Part shown: piece by piece, positions 55,150 through 64,000 of the stretch
Numbering within the stretch: the stretch's first letter is position 1
Layout of the letters: each line of letters starts with the position of its first letter
Origin: Leptobrachium leishanense
Taxonomy: Eukaryota > Chordata > Amphibia > Anura > Megophryidae
Length of the DNA stretch: 64,000 nt
Direction of reading: 5' to 3'
NCBI GenBank assembly: GCA_009667805.1
Contig: CM019063.1
Location: 55,226,881 to 55,290,880, forward strand
Program-made: the position numbers and the translations under genes
Notes under the pieces: generated by a model
The model's database searches: none
Told to the model about the DNA's origin: nothing
Seen by the model: only the letters and a program-made list of their open reading frames with translations

Positions 55150-56400
55150 GGTTGGACCCCTTTGCCTTCAGAAGTGTCTTAATTCTTTGTGTCATAGATT
55201 GTACAAGGTGTTGGACACATTCCTCAGAGATTTTGGTCCATATAGACATGATGGCATCACACAGTTGCTACAGATCTGACGGCTGCTCATCCATGATGCA
55301 AATCTCCCATTCCACCACATCCCAAAGGTGCTCTATTGGATTGAGATCTGGTGACTGTGGAGGCCATTGGAGGACCTTGAACTCATTGTCATGTTCAAGA
55401 TTTTGAGATGATTTGAGCTTTGGTGCATTATCCTGCTGGAAGGAGCCATCAGAAGATACAGGGTACACTGTGGTCATAAAGAGATGGACATGGTCAGCAA
55501 CAATACTCAGGTAGGCCGTGGCATTTAAAGGATGCTCAATTGGTACTAAGGGACCCAAAGTGTGCCAAGAAAACATCCCCCACACCATTACACCATCACT
55601 ACCCGCCTGAACCGGCTGGGTGGAGTAGAGGTAACATCACTGCTCTGCGTGGAGAGAGCTTGTGGAGACATGAGTTCGATCCCAAAAAGAGCATCTCTCC
55701 AGTAAGTGTCCTTGGGCAAGACAGCTAACGGTACATACTCACCACCCAGGACATACTTGAAAACGAGAGAAATCTCAATGTATCCTTCCTGGCAAAATGC
55801 TTTCTAAAAAAACCCCCCCAAAAAACCATTAATACAAGGCAGGATGGATCCATTCTTTCATGTTGTTTACGAAAAGTTCTGACCCATCTGAATGTCGCCG
55901 CTGAAATCGAGACTCAGACCAGGCAACAATTTTCCAATCTACTGTTGTCTAGTTTTGGTGCCTGTGTGAATTGTAGCCTCAGTCTCTGTTCTTAGCTGAC
56001 AGGAGTGGCACCCGGTGTGGTCTGCTGCTGCTGTAGCCCATCTGCTCCAAGGTCAGACGTGTTGTGTGTTCAGAGATGGTATTCTGCAGACCTTGGTTGT
56101 AACAAGTGGTTATTTGAGTTACTGTTGCCTTTCTATCATCTCAAACCAGTCTGTCCATTCTCCTCTGACCTCTGACTTCAACAAGGTGTTTTCATCCACA
56201 CAGCTGCCGCTCACTGGATATTTCCTCTTTTTCGGACCATTCTCTGTAAACCCTAGAGATGGTTGTGCGTGAATATCCCAGTAGATCATTAGTTTTTAAA
56301 ATACTCAGACCAACCCGTCTGGCACCAACAACCAGGCCACGTTCAACGTCACTTAAATCCCCTTTCTTCCCCCATTCTGATGCTCGGTTTGTACTTCAGC
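55150..56400 (-). pseudogene. Tc1-like transposase, disrupted
   Basis: The minus-strand frame 55588-55268 contains MVWGMFSWHTLGPLVP, FQQDNAPK with the second catalytic Asp, and SPDLNPIEHLWD with the third acidic residue. N-terminal sequence is legible in broken frames up to about 56395, where the usual opening residues begin. SINE insertion at about 55614-55826 separates the first and second acidic motifs. Several frame changes elsewhere. Confidence 0.85.
55614..55826 (+). repeat. tRNA-type SINE inserted in Tc1
   Basis: GGCTGGGTGGAGTAGAGGTAA is an A-box-like start and GAGTTCGATCCC (55673-55684) a B box, the two parts of an RNA polymerase III promoter. The 3' tail is CCCAGGACATACTTGAAAAC, then ATCTCAATGTATCCTTCCTG and an A-rich end. 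Host Tc1 sequence resumes at ACCATTAATACAAGG. Confidence 0.8.
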
Positions 56401-56474
56401 AAGTCGTCTTCACCGCGTCTAGATGCCTAAATGCATCGAGCTGCTGCCATGTGATTGGCTGAGTAGCAATGTTC

Positions 56475-56553
56475 TTGAACCCAGGACATACTTGAAAATG
56501 AGAGAAATCTCAATGTATCCTTCCTGCTAAAATACTTTGCAAAATAAATAAAT
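56475..56553 (+). repeat. SINE 3' fragment in the same Tc1
   Basis: AACCCAGGACATACTTGAAAA to AATAAATAAAT matches the last 75 bp of the SINE above. The Tc1 end continues with CAAGCAATTGAACAGG. Confidence 0.8.
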
Positions 56554-56611
56554 TTGTGTTATCAAGCAATTGAACAGGTGTACCTAATAAAGTGGCCAGT
56601 GTGTGTATATA

Positions 56612-57415
56612 TTTATCTCACTTTTTGTCCTCCACCACAACTGTTGTAGATACTGATTGCCCTGTGGGTCCCAAGCATCCACTGCAACTGGTCATCATGC
56701 CTAGCTCCTGCTGATGAGGGTCCAACAAACCCAAAACAGCGCTGTCCTAGGAGTGGCTTTGACCAGTTGCATAACCTTATCTCTGCTACAAAGCCACGGT
56801 GTGGCATAGCATTGATTTTAGGGATCTGTGTAATAACAGACCCAGGATGCATAAAAGCGAGACAGATGTCATTTGCATATCCTACCCAGAATTCCTTGCT
56901 GCATATGGGGAATGTGGCACAGGAGCTCTGGGATGCAATTCATCGAATTGCTGTGATGTGCAAGTGACTTCTGCAATAATAAACACACTATATATATAAT
57001 TTTATTTGTTTTTTATTTTTCTATATTTTTATACATACACGCAAAGCAAGAGGGCTGCAGACACTCAACCTAAACATGCTTATCTCACAAGGTTGCTACT
57101 GAGACCAATGAACAAAACATGCAAAATTCAGAGCACTCCACTCAAACATATATCCTGAGGTTTAAAAACACCAACGGGTCTATTCGATAAAGGTGAAACT
57201 CAGGAGAGTGACTGGAGAAGTGAAAAATCCATGTCAAAATAGCCAAACCAGAAAAATTAATCTCATTAATCTCACTTTCCAAATCTGCTATTTGATCTAG
57301 ATTGTTCTCTTCTTTTGCCAATTCTCCTGGGTTTCGCCTTTAGTGAATAGACCTCAATGGGCCTGATCACAATCTGGACACATAGCACAACACTCGAGCA
57401 GTATTTTGTGACTTA
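56612..57415. other. No gene; part may be an unclassified repeat
   Basis: 56620-56985 is GC-balanced and looks unlike its AT-rich surroundings, with short frames on both strands and AATAATAAACAC at its end. I could not identify it. Confidence 0.35.
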
Positions 57416-57690
57416 CAGGGTTATTCAAAGAGCTCCGAATTGCTTGAGAAAGGTAACCGAACGCTGATTTTCAGCGTTCGGTTACCTTTCTTGGCCATTC
57501 GGCTATCCAGAGAGCAGGCAATTCGCCAAATCCTGGCGAATTGCCTGCACATACGGTGCCTGTTCAGTGCCTGTTTGAGGGCAGTGAAATCCCCATGAAA
57601 AAGCACTGCTTCGGCTATTCAGAGAACACAAACCAGCAGTGAAAAGCTGCCGAAATGCCCTGCTATTCGGTGGTTTAATTCGGCAAGTTT
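57416..57690 (-). mobile_element. Hairpin-rich element, copy D, truncated
   Basis: Starts CAGGGTTATTCAAAGAGC, then the AGGTAACCGAACGCTGATTTTCAGCGTTCGGTTACCT hairpin (57451-57488) and the CAATTCGCCAAATCCTGGCGAATTG hairpin. It follows copy B's order to GGTTTAATTCGGCAAG and stops at 57690. The second end is missing. Confidence 0.85.
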
Positions 57691-57785
57691 GAGAACCAAG
57701 GTGCTATCAAGCAACGGCTCGGCACGGCAGTGTTACGACTCTAGTTGCTGGCTTCTCCTATGCAAGCTTTATGTAATAATTTGGT
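57691..57785. other. Non-coding; truncation edge of copy D
   Basis: Short unassigned sequence between copy D and the next TTAA element. Confidence 0.4.
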
Positions 57786-58240
57786 TTAACCCCATAATGA
57801 CCACTGACATACATAGTACGTCCAGGGGAAAATTCCCCTTAAGGACCAAGGATGTACTATGTACACCATGATCCTTTGAAACCCCCTCCTGCAGGAGGGA
57901 ACCTGAAAGGGGAGGGGAGAGGTCATTTGGACCCCTCTCCCTCCCCAATGGCTGCACGTAGAAAAACAATTAATGGCACCGCTGAAGAGGGCAGAGTATG
58001 CTCTGTCCAGCGGTGCCTCACTTTAATCCCTTAGGTGCCGGATCCTGATCCACTCCCGGAGGTGACTGACAAAGCCTCTGGTGTCACCCCCCACCTGCTG
58101 ACATCGTCGCCATATGTGCAATGATGTCAGTTGGCCAGTTAACCCCCAGCTGCCAAGTGGAGCTAGGGGGGTCCTTTGGACCCATGTTTCTCCTGATCTG
58201 TGACAACTAGAGGGTAATGTCATTTAAAAGGCCAGGGCAC
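57786..58240 (+). mobile_element. TTAA-bounded element, 3'-truncated
   Basis: TTAACCCCATAATGACC start, then a hairpin-like pair ACATAGTACGTCC/GGATGTACTATGT. The middle (CAGCGGTGCCTC, GGTGCCGGATCC, CTGCCAAGTGGAGCTAGG) matches 14610-14800. It ends without the right terminus. Confidence 0.65.
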
Positions 58241-58377
58241 CAAAAAGTTCAAATACGTTACCACTGCTTTCCAGCAGTCAGGGATTTGGCAGAATACAGG
58301 GAGAGCTGTGGGGTCAGTCACTGCTGTACAGGGATAAGATTCAGGGGGTTATAATGAGTGTAAATCCCTGTACAGTA

Positions 58378-58793
58378 CAGATACAAGGTGTTGCTGTAAT
58401 TGCCATACACAGGCATTATGCAGCACATACAGATACAAGGTGTTGCTGTAATTGCCATACACAGGCATTTTGCAGCACATACAGATACAAGGTGTTGCTG
58501 TAATTGCCATACACAGGTATTTTGCAGCACATACAGATACAAGGTGTTGCTGTAATTACCATACACAGGCATTATGCAGCACATACAGATACAAGGTGTT
58601 GCTGTAATTGCCATACACAGGCATTATGCAGCACATACAGATACAAGGTGTTGCTGTAATTGCCATACACAGGCATTATGCAGCACATACAGATACAAGG
58701 TGTTGCTGTAATTGCCATACACAGGCATTATGCAGCACATACAGATACAAGGTGTTGCTGTAATTACCATACACAGGCATTATGCAGCACATA
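58378..58793 (+). repeat. Minisatellite, 52-bp unit, 8 copies
   Basis: Unit CAGATACAAGGTGTTGCTG + TAATTGCCATACACAGG + CATTATGCAGCACATA, repeated eight times with only scattered substitutions. Minus-strand and plus-strand frames over it are repeat artefacts. Confidence 0.95.
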
Positions 58794-59189
58794 CAGATAT
58801 TGCATTGCTAATAATCTCATTATGATCACTACAAACCCCCATAAGCAGGAGATCTCACCATTTTATTATCTGTCTGCAGCACATTTACTGACACAAAGGC
58901 CATTTCTGCCTATATGCGGATAATGCAAACCCTGTGTGACATTGTGCGAGATAAGGGACGCCATCTAAAGTATCCAACCTTTCATTCCAGTGATACGTCT
59001 GTAAAGGATAAACCGATTCTAGACGAATTTAGAAAAAGAGCAAATTTATCTCATTTAAATGTTTTAAATAACTTAGAACAACTATTTCTCTGACAAAATT
59101 TCCAGTTTATGCTACGTCTGTTAACTTCATGTCCCAAGTTTCAAATAAATGTTATGATAAAAATGTTTACAACAAAAAAGCACTTACCG
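58794..59189. other. No gene recognised
   Basis: AT-rich non-coding sequence. Confidence 0.45.
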
Positions 59190-59737
59190 TAGATACTCGA
59201 GTATAACGCGACCCGAATAAAACGCGATGGATAGAGATTTATTATGGAAATGAGGAATACTCAAGACTCGAATATAACGCTAGGAGCAAAATTATAAAAG
59301 TATACGGTACCAGTAAACGATTAAAATCCTTCCAGGTTCTCTCACCAAAGTTAGGCTATCCCTCAGGCCAGGGTGTTCTGCTCTAGAATGATTGCAGTTG
59401 TTGCTAAGTATGAATCTGCTGGCCATCCGTCTTCTTTACTAGCGATTAGATGGCCGGCGGAGGCAAGCGAGGTGATTGGCTTAAACTGAGTGTGCCCTCT
59501 GGCCATGATGGATCCCACCTCTCCCGAATCTGGGAGTTCCTGAAGTGTTTGCAAGCATCAGGGAGCCCACATTCACTTCAGCGAGACTACCGGAACTTCC
59601 AGGGGACTTGGGATCCAGAGCAAGGCAAGTTTTTTTTTTTTTTTACACGCGATGCAGATGTCTCGAATATAACGCTACCCTTCCAATTTTAAGGTAAATT
59701 TTTGTCACCAAACTCTAGCGGTATACTCGAGTATCTA
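59190..59737. mobile_element. MITE with perfect TAGATACTCGAGTATA ends
   Basis: TAGATACTCGAGTATA at the left and TATACTCGAGTATCTA at the right are exact mirrors (16 bp). AACGCGACCCGAATAAAACGCG and CTCGAATATAACGCTACCC continue the relationship inward. TA lies at each edge. No coding capacity is evident. Confidence 0.8.
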
Positions 59738-60477
59738 TAGTACTCGTGAAGGGGTCAATAAATGCTGTTCATAACAAATAATAGGACACCCGGTGCTTTC
59801 TCTTCGTTTTGAATGTATTGAGGTATATCTAAGTAAATATCATTTCTGACTGTCAATACTTAATTAAATTTCACAGAATAATGCTTCTCTAATGCGAATT
59901 CAATGAGCGCGCGCGACACGTCCGTCTCCTTTACTAATCACTTTCAAGTGTTCTTCAGCGTTGAAATGTATTTTAATTCTCTTATCTTTTCATAGCTGAG
60001 AGTCAAGCTGTTAGACATAATAGGCCATGTTTTGCACTCTATATAAAGCTGATCAGACTGTTAATGTCGACAAGGAAATCACGAATAACTCAAAGAAGAA
60101 AACCGCAAGATGTGTCCTGCCGATGCCTTAAAACAGGCCCCTTTGTTTGATGCTTTCAAAAGCTCATCCAATTAGACACAAAAGATGAAGAACATGTATC
60201 AATGTATCCGCAATTCTTCATATCACCATGTGTAGGTTTATTAACCCCATTCACTACCATGATTGTATATATACGCAATCAGCAGCAGTAGAATCTCAAA
60301 AAACCCCAAAGAGAGACAGATTAGAGCGGAGCTCTAGTAAGATGCGTCTTTCCCCATCAACAGTTGACCAGGCCCCCGAAGCACCAATACTAACCTTAAT
60401 TCTGAAAAAAATGGAACTGTACAACGTGAAATCCCCCTATCCTAATCGTAAAGCAAAAATAATAAACCCAAACCTAT
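59738..60477. other. No gene recognised
   Basis: AT-rich DNA. From about 60380 it shows diverged CTAACC/CCTAAT units like those at 61382-61480 and 63650-63770. Confidence 0.4.
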
Positions 60478-61380
60478 CAGGGTTATATACGTTCGGTGAC
60501 TTTTCGTTCTCTTAAATTCGGTTCCTTTTGCCGATCCCATTTCGGTGACCCTGCGGTGTATTCAGCAAGCACCACAGGGTCCTCGAATTGCAGGGAATAG
60601 CTGCCGCAAATCCGACGAAAACGAACCGCAAAAGCTGGCGAATGCACGCCGAAGACCCTCAAAAACATCTGGATGAACCTGCCTAAAACACGGAAAAACT
60701 CGAGCAGGAGCTGAGCACGCGCAGCGAAGCCGCCGGAAAAAAACGAGGAAGTCGACACCGCAGACAGAGTGAAGTGAATAAATTAGGAAAACAGTTTGCT
60801 TGAATGTTTGAAAAGTGTTTTGCTAACTGTTTGCAAAGAAACTACTGAGCGAAAATGTCTGAAATTTACATATGATCCAATGAATGATAATAAAGAGGGC
60901 TGTTACAGAAAAAAGAAGAAAACTTAAAAAAAAAATTAAAAAAATCAGACTTTTAAAAAAAAATCCAGAAAAATGCTTAAAATATCCTAAAAAATCTATA
61001 AATAAAGAGACTCTTTACTGCAGAATTTTATAATGAACGGTTTATTAGATATTGAATTAAAACGGGAATATTTTTAACATCGAAGCCTATGGGATTCGCC
61101 TGAATAAACCTGCCGAATTAAACCACCGAATGGCAGGGCATTTCGGGAACCTTTCACTGCTGGTTTGTGGTCTCTGAATAGCCGAAGCAGTGCTTTTTCA
61201 TGGGGATTTCACTGCCCTCGAACAGGCACCGAACAGGCTCTGTATGTTCAGGCAATTCTCCAGGATTTGGCGAATTGCCTGCTCTCTGGATAGCCGAATG
61301 GCCAAGAAAGGCAACCGAACGCTGATTTTCAGCGTTCGGTTACCATTCTCAAGCAATTCGGATCTCTTTGAATAACCCTG
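60478..61380 (+). mobile_element. Hairpin-rich element, copy E, 903 bp
   Basis: CAGGGTTAT start and ATAACCCTG end, same layout as A and C. The left half of the first hairpin is deleted (TATACGTTCGGTGACTTTTCG). TAT flanks both sides (60475-60477 and 61381-61383), the only copy with an exact 3-bp duplication. The terminal GCGTTCGG hairpin is intact. The middle GACGAAAACGAACC...CCGAAGACC segment is closest to copy C. Confidence 0.88.
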
Positions 61381-61381
61381 T

Positions 61382-61480
61382 ATGCCTATCAAAAACACAA
61401 ATACTAACCCTAACACTCACCCTAATGCTAAAACAAGCAGAACTAGTAAGACTAACCACAACCCACTATTCCACTGGTTA
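61382..61480 (+). repeat. Degenerate CTAACC-like repeat
   Basis: ACTAACCCTAACACTCACCCTAATG.. resembles the diverged telomere-like units near 30 kb. A further block follows the LINE at 63650-63770. Confidence 0.5.
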
Positions 61481-61484
61481 ATAA

Positions 61485-63644
61485 ATATAAAAGAAACAGA
61501 CTGAAACCAATGTGGCTTAGTAGGAAGGTAACTAAGGAAATGAAAAATAAAAAGAAGGCATTTAAAGTTTTTAAATCTGATAAATCTGAGGCATCCTATA
61601 AAGCATATAGGGCAGCCAATAAAGCATGTAAAAATGCGATTAGATGGGCTAAACTAGATAATGAAAAAGAAATAGCCAAAGAGAGCAAGACCAACCCTAA
61701 AAGATTCTTTAGGTACATAAATTCTAAAAAACCCAAGAGTGAAAATGTAGGTTCACTAAAATCTGAGTCAGGGCTATTGTTAACTGAAGATCAGGATAAG
61801 GCAGAAATTTTAAATGATTATTTTTCTTCAGTATTTATCAAAGAGAAACCTATAACAGGAGACATGAAATTCATTAATAAAAACTTACTAATACAAAGTG
61901 ACTGGTTGACTCAGGACAAGGTTTTACAGAAATTAAACAATGTGAATGTTAATAAAGCCCCAGGGCCAGATGGAATTCATCCGCGAGTACTGAGAGAGCT
62001 ATGTGTTGAAATATGTAAACCTCTGTTCTTAATCTTTCAAGATTCTTTTATTTCAGGAATAGTACCAGAGGATTGGAGAAAAGCTGACGTGGTCCCTATA
62101 TTTAAGAAAGGTTTAAAATTTGTGCCTGGAAATTATAGACCTGTGAGCTTAACATCTGTGGCTGGGAAAGTATTTGAGGGGTTACTAAGGGATAATATTC
62201 AGGAATTTATTGGGAGGTATAATGTAATTGGCAAAAATCAGCATGGTTTCATGAAACACAGATCATGTCAGACTAACCTAATTACGTTCTATGAGGAAGT
62301 AAGTAGAAGTATAGATCAGGGGGTCGCAGTGGATGTGATTTACTTAGATTTTGCCAAAGCTTTCGACACAGTTCCACACAAAAGGTTACTATTTAAATTA
62401 AGAAAAAATGGTCTAGATGAAAATACTTGTTCTTGGATAGAAAACTGGCTAAAAGATAGGGTACAGAGAGTGGTCATAAATGGTACATTTTCAAGATGGA
62501 CACCAGTGGTAAGTGGTGTCCCTCAGGGGTCTGTTATAGGACCAATACTATTCAATTTATTTATAAATGACCTTGAGATAGGCATTGAAAGTCATGTATC
62601 AGTGTTTGCAGATGACACAAAGCTAGGAAAAGAAATACAATGTGAGCAGGATGTTACTTCGCTGCAGAGGGATTTAGATAGATTGGGGGACTGGGCACTT
62701 AAATGGCAGATGAAATTTAATCTAGATAAATGCAAAGTTATGCACTTTGGAGTGAAGAACACACAAGCAATTTATACCCTAAATGGTACGGAGTTAGGGA
62801 AATCCAAGCAGGAGAAGGATTTGGGAATAATCATAGACTTCAAACTAAGTAACAATGTGCAATGTCAAACAGCAGCCGCCAAGGCCAGCAAAGTACTGGC
62901 ATGCATTAAAAGGGGAGTTCACTCACGGGATGAAAACATAATTTTGCCTCTGTATAAATCAATGGTCAGGCCGCACCTTGAATATGCCGTGCAATTTTGG
63001 GCACCTGTCTTAAAAAAAGATATTATATCGCTAGAAAAAGTGCAGAGACGGGCAACTAAATTAATAAGGGGGATGGAAGGGTTAAGTTATGAGGAAAGAC
63101 TAACAAGCTTAAACCTGTTTAGTTTAGAGAAAAGGCGCCTTAGAGGGGATCTGATAACCTTATATAAATATATACGGGGCCATTATCAACCATTGTCTGA
63201 TAACCTATTCATTAACAGGACTATACACAGGACAAGGGGTCATCCATTTAGACTGGAAGAAAGAAAATTTAGCTTAAAGCATAGGAAGGGTTATTTTACG
63301 GTGAGAACAATAAAGCTGTGGAATTCTCTGCCTGTTGAGGTGGTTGGGTCAGAGTCTGTACAGACTTTTAAAAAACGACTGGATGACTTCCTGCAGACAC
63401 AGAATATTAAGGGTTATAATATTTAATATGTGGGTAAAAGCTTCTTGATCCAAGGAGAAATCTGACTGCCATTCTGGGGTCAAGAAGGAATTTTTTCCCA
63501 GTATGTTGCATATTGGCGAGCATTTCAGACTGGGTTTTTTGCCTTCTTTTGGATCAACAGCAGTAGGTTATGTGGGAGAGGCTGAACCCGATGGACGCAT
63601 GTCTTTTTTCAGCCTATATAACTATATAACTATGTAACTATGTA
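61485..63644 (+). mobile_element. CR1-clade LINE (family B), 5'-truncated, 3' complete
   Basis: Coding sequence to 63426, then a 3' UTR containing GGTTATGTGGGAGAGGCTGAACCC (63563-63586) and a tail of ACTATATAAC/ACTATGTAAC repeats (63617-63644). Tail and UTR differ from CR1 family A, so this is a second CR1 lineage. Confidence 0.92.
61510..63426 (+). CDS. CR1-type reverse transcriptase, 638 codons, uninterrupted
   Basis: It would copy the LINE's RNA at a nicked target. Domains in order: basic N-terminal segment (residues 1-75), RT core from VLQKLNNVNVNKAPGPDG (about 140-157) through GNYRPVSLTSVAGK (about 213), YLDFAKAFDTVPHKR (catalytic Asp, about 278), GVPQGSVIGPILFNLFINDL (about 335), FADDTKLG (catalytic pair, about 366), and the C-terminal RPHLEYAVQFWAPVL and RRATKLIRGM. 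The full family protein also carries an N-terminal endonuclease; it is absent because the element is 5'-truncated, so the ATG shown is only the first in frame, not the original. All RT motifs are intact with no stop or frameshift, which marks a young copy. Regulation: none visible. Independent activity is unlikely. Confidence 0.9.
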   Translation: MWLSRKVTKEMKNKKKAFKVFKSDKSEASYKAYRAANKACKNAIRWAKLDNEKEIAKESKTNPKRFFRYINSKKPKSENVGSLKSESGLLLTEDQDKAEILNDYFSSVFIKEKPITGDMKFINKNLLIQSDWLTQDKVLQKLNNVNVNKAPGPDGIHPRVLRELCVEICKPLFLIFQDSFISGIVPEDWRKADVVPIFKKGLKFVPGNYRPVSLTSVAGKVFEGLLRDNIQEFIGRYNVIGKNQHGFMKHRSCQTNLITFYEEVSRSIDQGVAVDVIYLDFAKAFDTVPHKRLLFKLRKNGLDENTCSWIENWLKDRVQRVVINGTFSRWTPVVSGVPQGSVIGPILFNLFINDLEIGIESHVSVFADDTKLGKEIQCEQDVTSLQRDLDRLGDWALKWQMKFNLDKCKVMHFGVKNTQAIYTLNGTELGKSKQEKDLGIIIDFKLSNNVQCQTAAAKASKVLACIKRGVHSRDENIILPLYKSMVRPHLEYAVQFWAPVLKKDIISLEKVQRRATKLIRGMEGLSYEERLTSLNLFSLEKRRLRGDLITLYKYIRGHYQPLSDNLFINRTIHRTRGHPFRLEERKFSLKHRKGYFTVRTIKLWNSLPVEVVGSESVQTFKKRLDDFLQTQNIKGYNI

Positions 63645-64000
63645 ACCCCAAAACAAGCAGAAATAGTAACCATAATCCTAAAACTCTAAAAGTAACACTA
63701 AGTGACCCTAAACCTTAAACAAGCAACCATGGTATCCATAACTCTAAAATTAGTAACTATAACCGATGTAAATATGTGTGTGTCTATTTAAGAGCACAGT
63801 ATGTGTTAATTCCCCTAATATCCCCCATTTTAGAGAAACTCCTGTATTATTGTGAATGTCTCAACCCAAAGAAAGCTTTTGGTTTGTTTTTGTTTTAATT
63901 TTGTGCAGCCGTTGAGGAGTTAATGCTATTAAGCTAATGAGGCATGACCTCATCCCCTGTGAGCCCGGGCTTTTCCCTCAGCCTGCAGATCACGAGGCAG
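63645..64000. other. No gene; degenerate CCTAA-like repeat then unassigned DNA
   Basis: 63645-63770 continues the CTAACC-like repeat interrupted by the LINE. 63780-64000 shows no recognised feature. Confidence 0.45.

Larger units (their letters stand above)
55105..56605 (-). mobile_element. Tc1-like transposon with two SINE insertions
   Basis: CCGGCCACTTTATTAGGTACACC on the left mirrors GGTGTACCTAATAAAGTGGCC on the right. TA occurs at both edges (55103-55104 and 56606-56607), though the outermost bases are imperfect. It carries a minus-strand transposase pseudogene and two SINE pieces. Confidence 0.88.

Noticed and set aside
56767..56999. Small protein ending KARQMSFAYPTQNS.. or similar
   Set aside because: Two overlapping short frames with no domain or splice context; the region is more likely an unclassified repeat.
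58318..58614. Repeated MCCIMPVYGNYSNT protein
   Set aside because: Translation of the 52-bp minisatellite; period not a multiple of three, so the frame shifts with each unit.
58378..58793. CRISPR array
   Set aside because: Units are contiguous with no unique spacers, and the setting is a eukaryotic repeat landscape.

Overview
This window looks like intergenic, transposon-packed chromosome from a large vertebrate genome, most probably an amphibian (frog). The evidence is the mix of repeats: CR1-clade and L2-clade LINEs, three kinds of Tc1-like transposons, hAT elements with TAGGGATG-type ends, short TTAA-bounded repeats, a tRNA-type SINE, chromodomain Ty3/gypsy, and LTR elements with no host gene between them. 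The organism call is an inference. I found no host protein-coding gene, tRNA, rRNA or CRISPR array that I could support. Nearly every long open reading frame is a transposon protein or a frame left open by a tandem repeat.

Layout. 1-5.1 kb: TTAA-bounded repeats, a GT-rich minisatellite and a 136-bp hAT MITE with a perfect 8-bp target duplication. 5.5-11.3 kb: a dead Tc1 transposon (TA duplication), a 639-bp near-perfect palindrome flanked by 14-bp direct repeats, a hAT MITE swollen by a nested element and a minisatellite, a Tc1 fragment and a 1.3-kb hAT. 11.9-20 kb: two solo LTRs, another TTAA repeat, a second palindrome and an inverted pair of hairpin-rich repeats. 20.2-24.8 kb: a CR1 LINE inserted in an older repeat and itself hit twice by a ~0.9-kb hairpin-rich element in opposite orientations. 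27.6-33.3 kb: a hAT with perfect target duplication, then degenerate telomere-like arrays carrying two L2 copies and a third hairpin-rich element. 35.8-39.5 kb: a complete non-autonomous LTR retrotransposon with paired 781-bp LTRs. 40.2-54.5 kb: one outer insertion with long terminal inverted repeats and a TA duplication, filled with hAT, Tc1, gypsy (itself split by a solo LTR), L2 and CR1 sequence, minisatellites and a third palindrome. 55-64 kb: a Tc1 carrying two SINE fragments, a 52-bp x 8 minisatellite, a palindromic MITE, another hairpin-rich element and a CR1 LINE with an uninterrupted 638-codon reverse transcriptase frame.

How it fits together. The window is best read as stratigraphy. 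Several junctions can be compared with an uninterrupted paralogue elsewhere in the same window, which gives insertion order and target-site structure directly. The least explained material is a family of hairpin-rich elements with CAGGGTTATCC ends (five copies plus older relatives), three large palindromes of unrelated sequence, and the 14.3-kb element with repeated TTACCCGGGTAA motifs in its ends.
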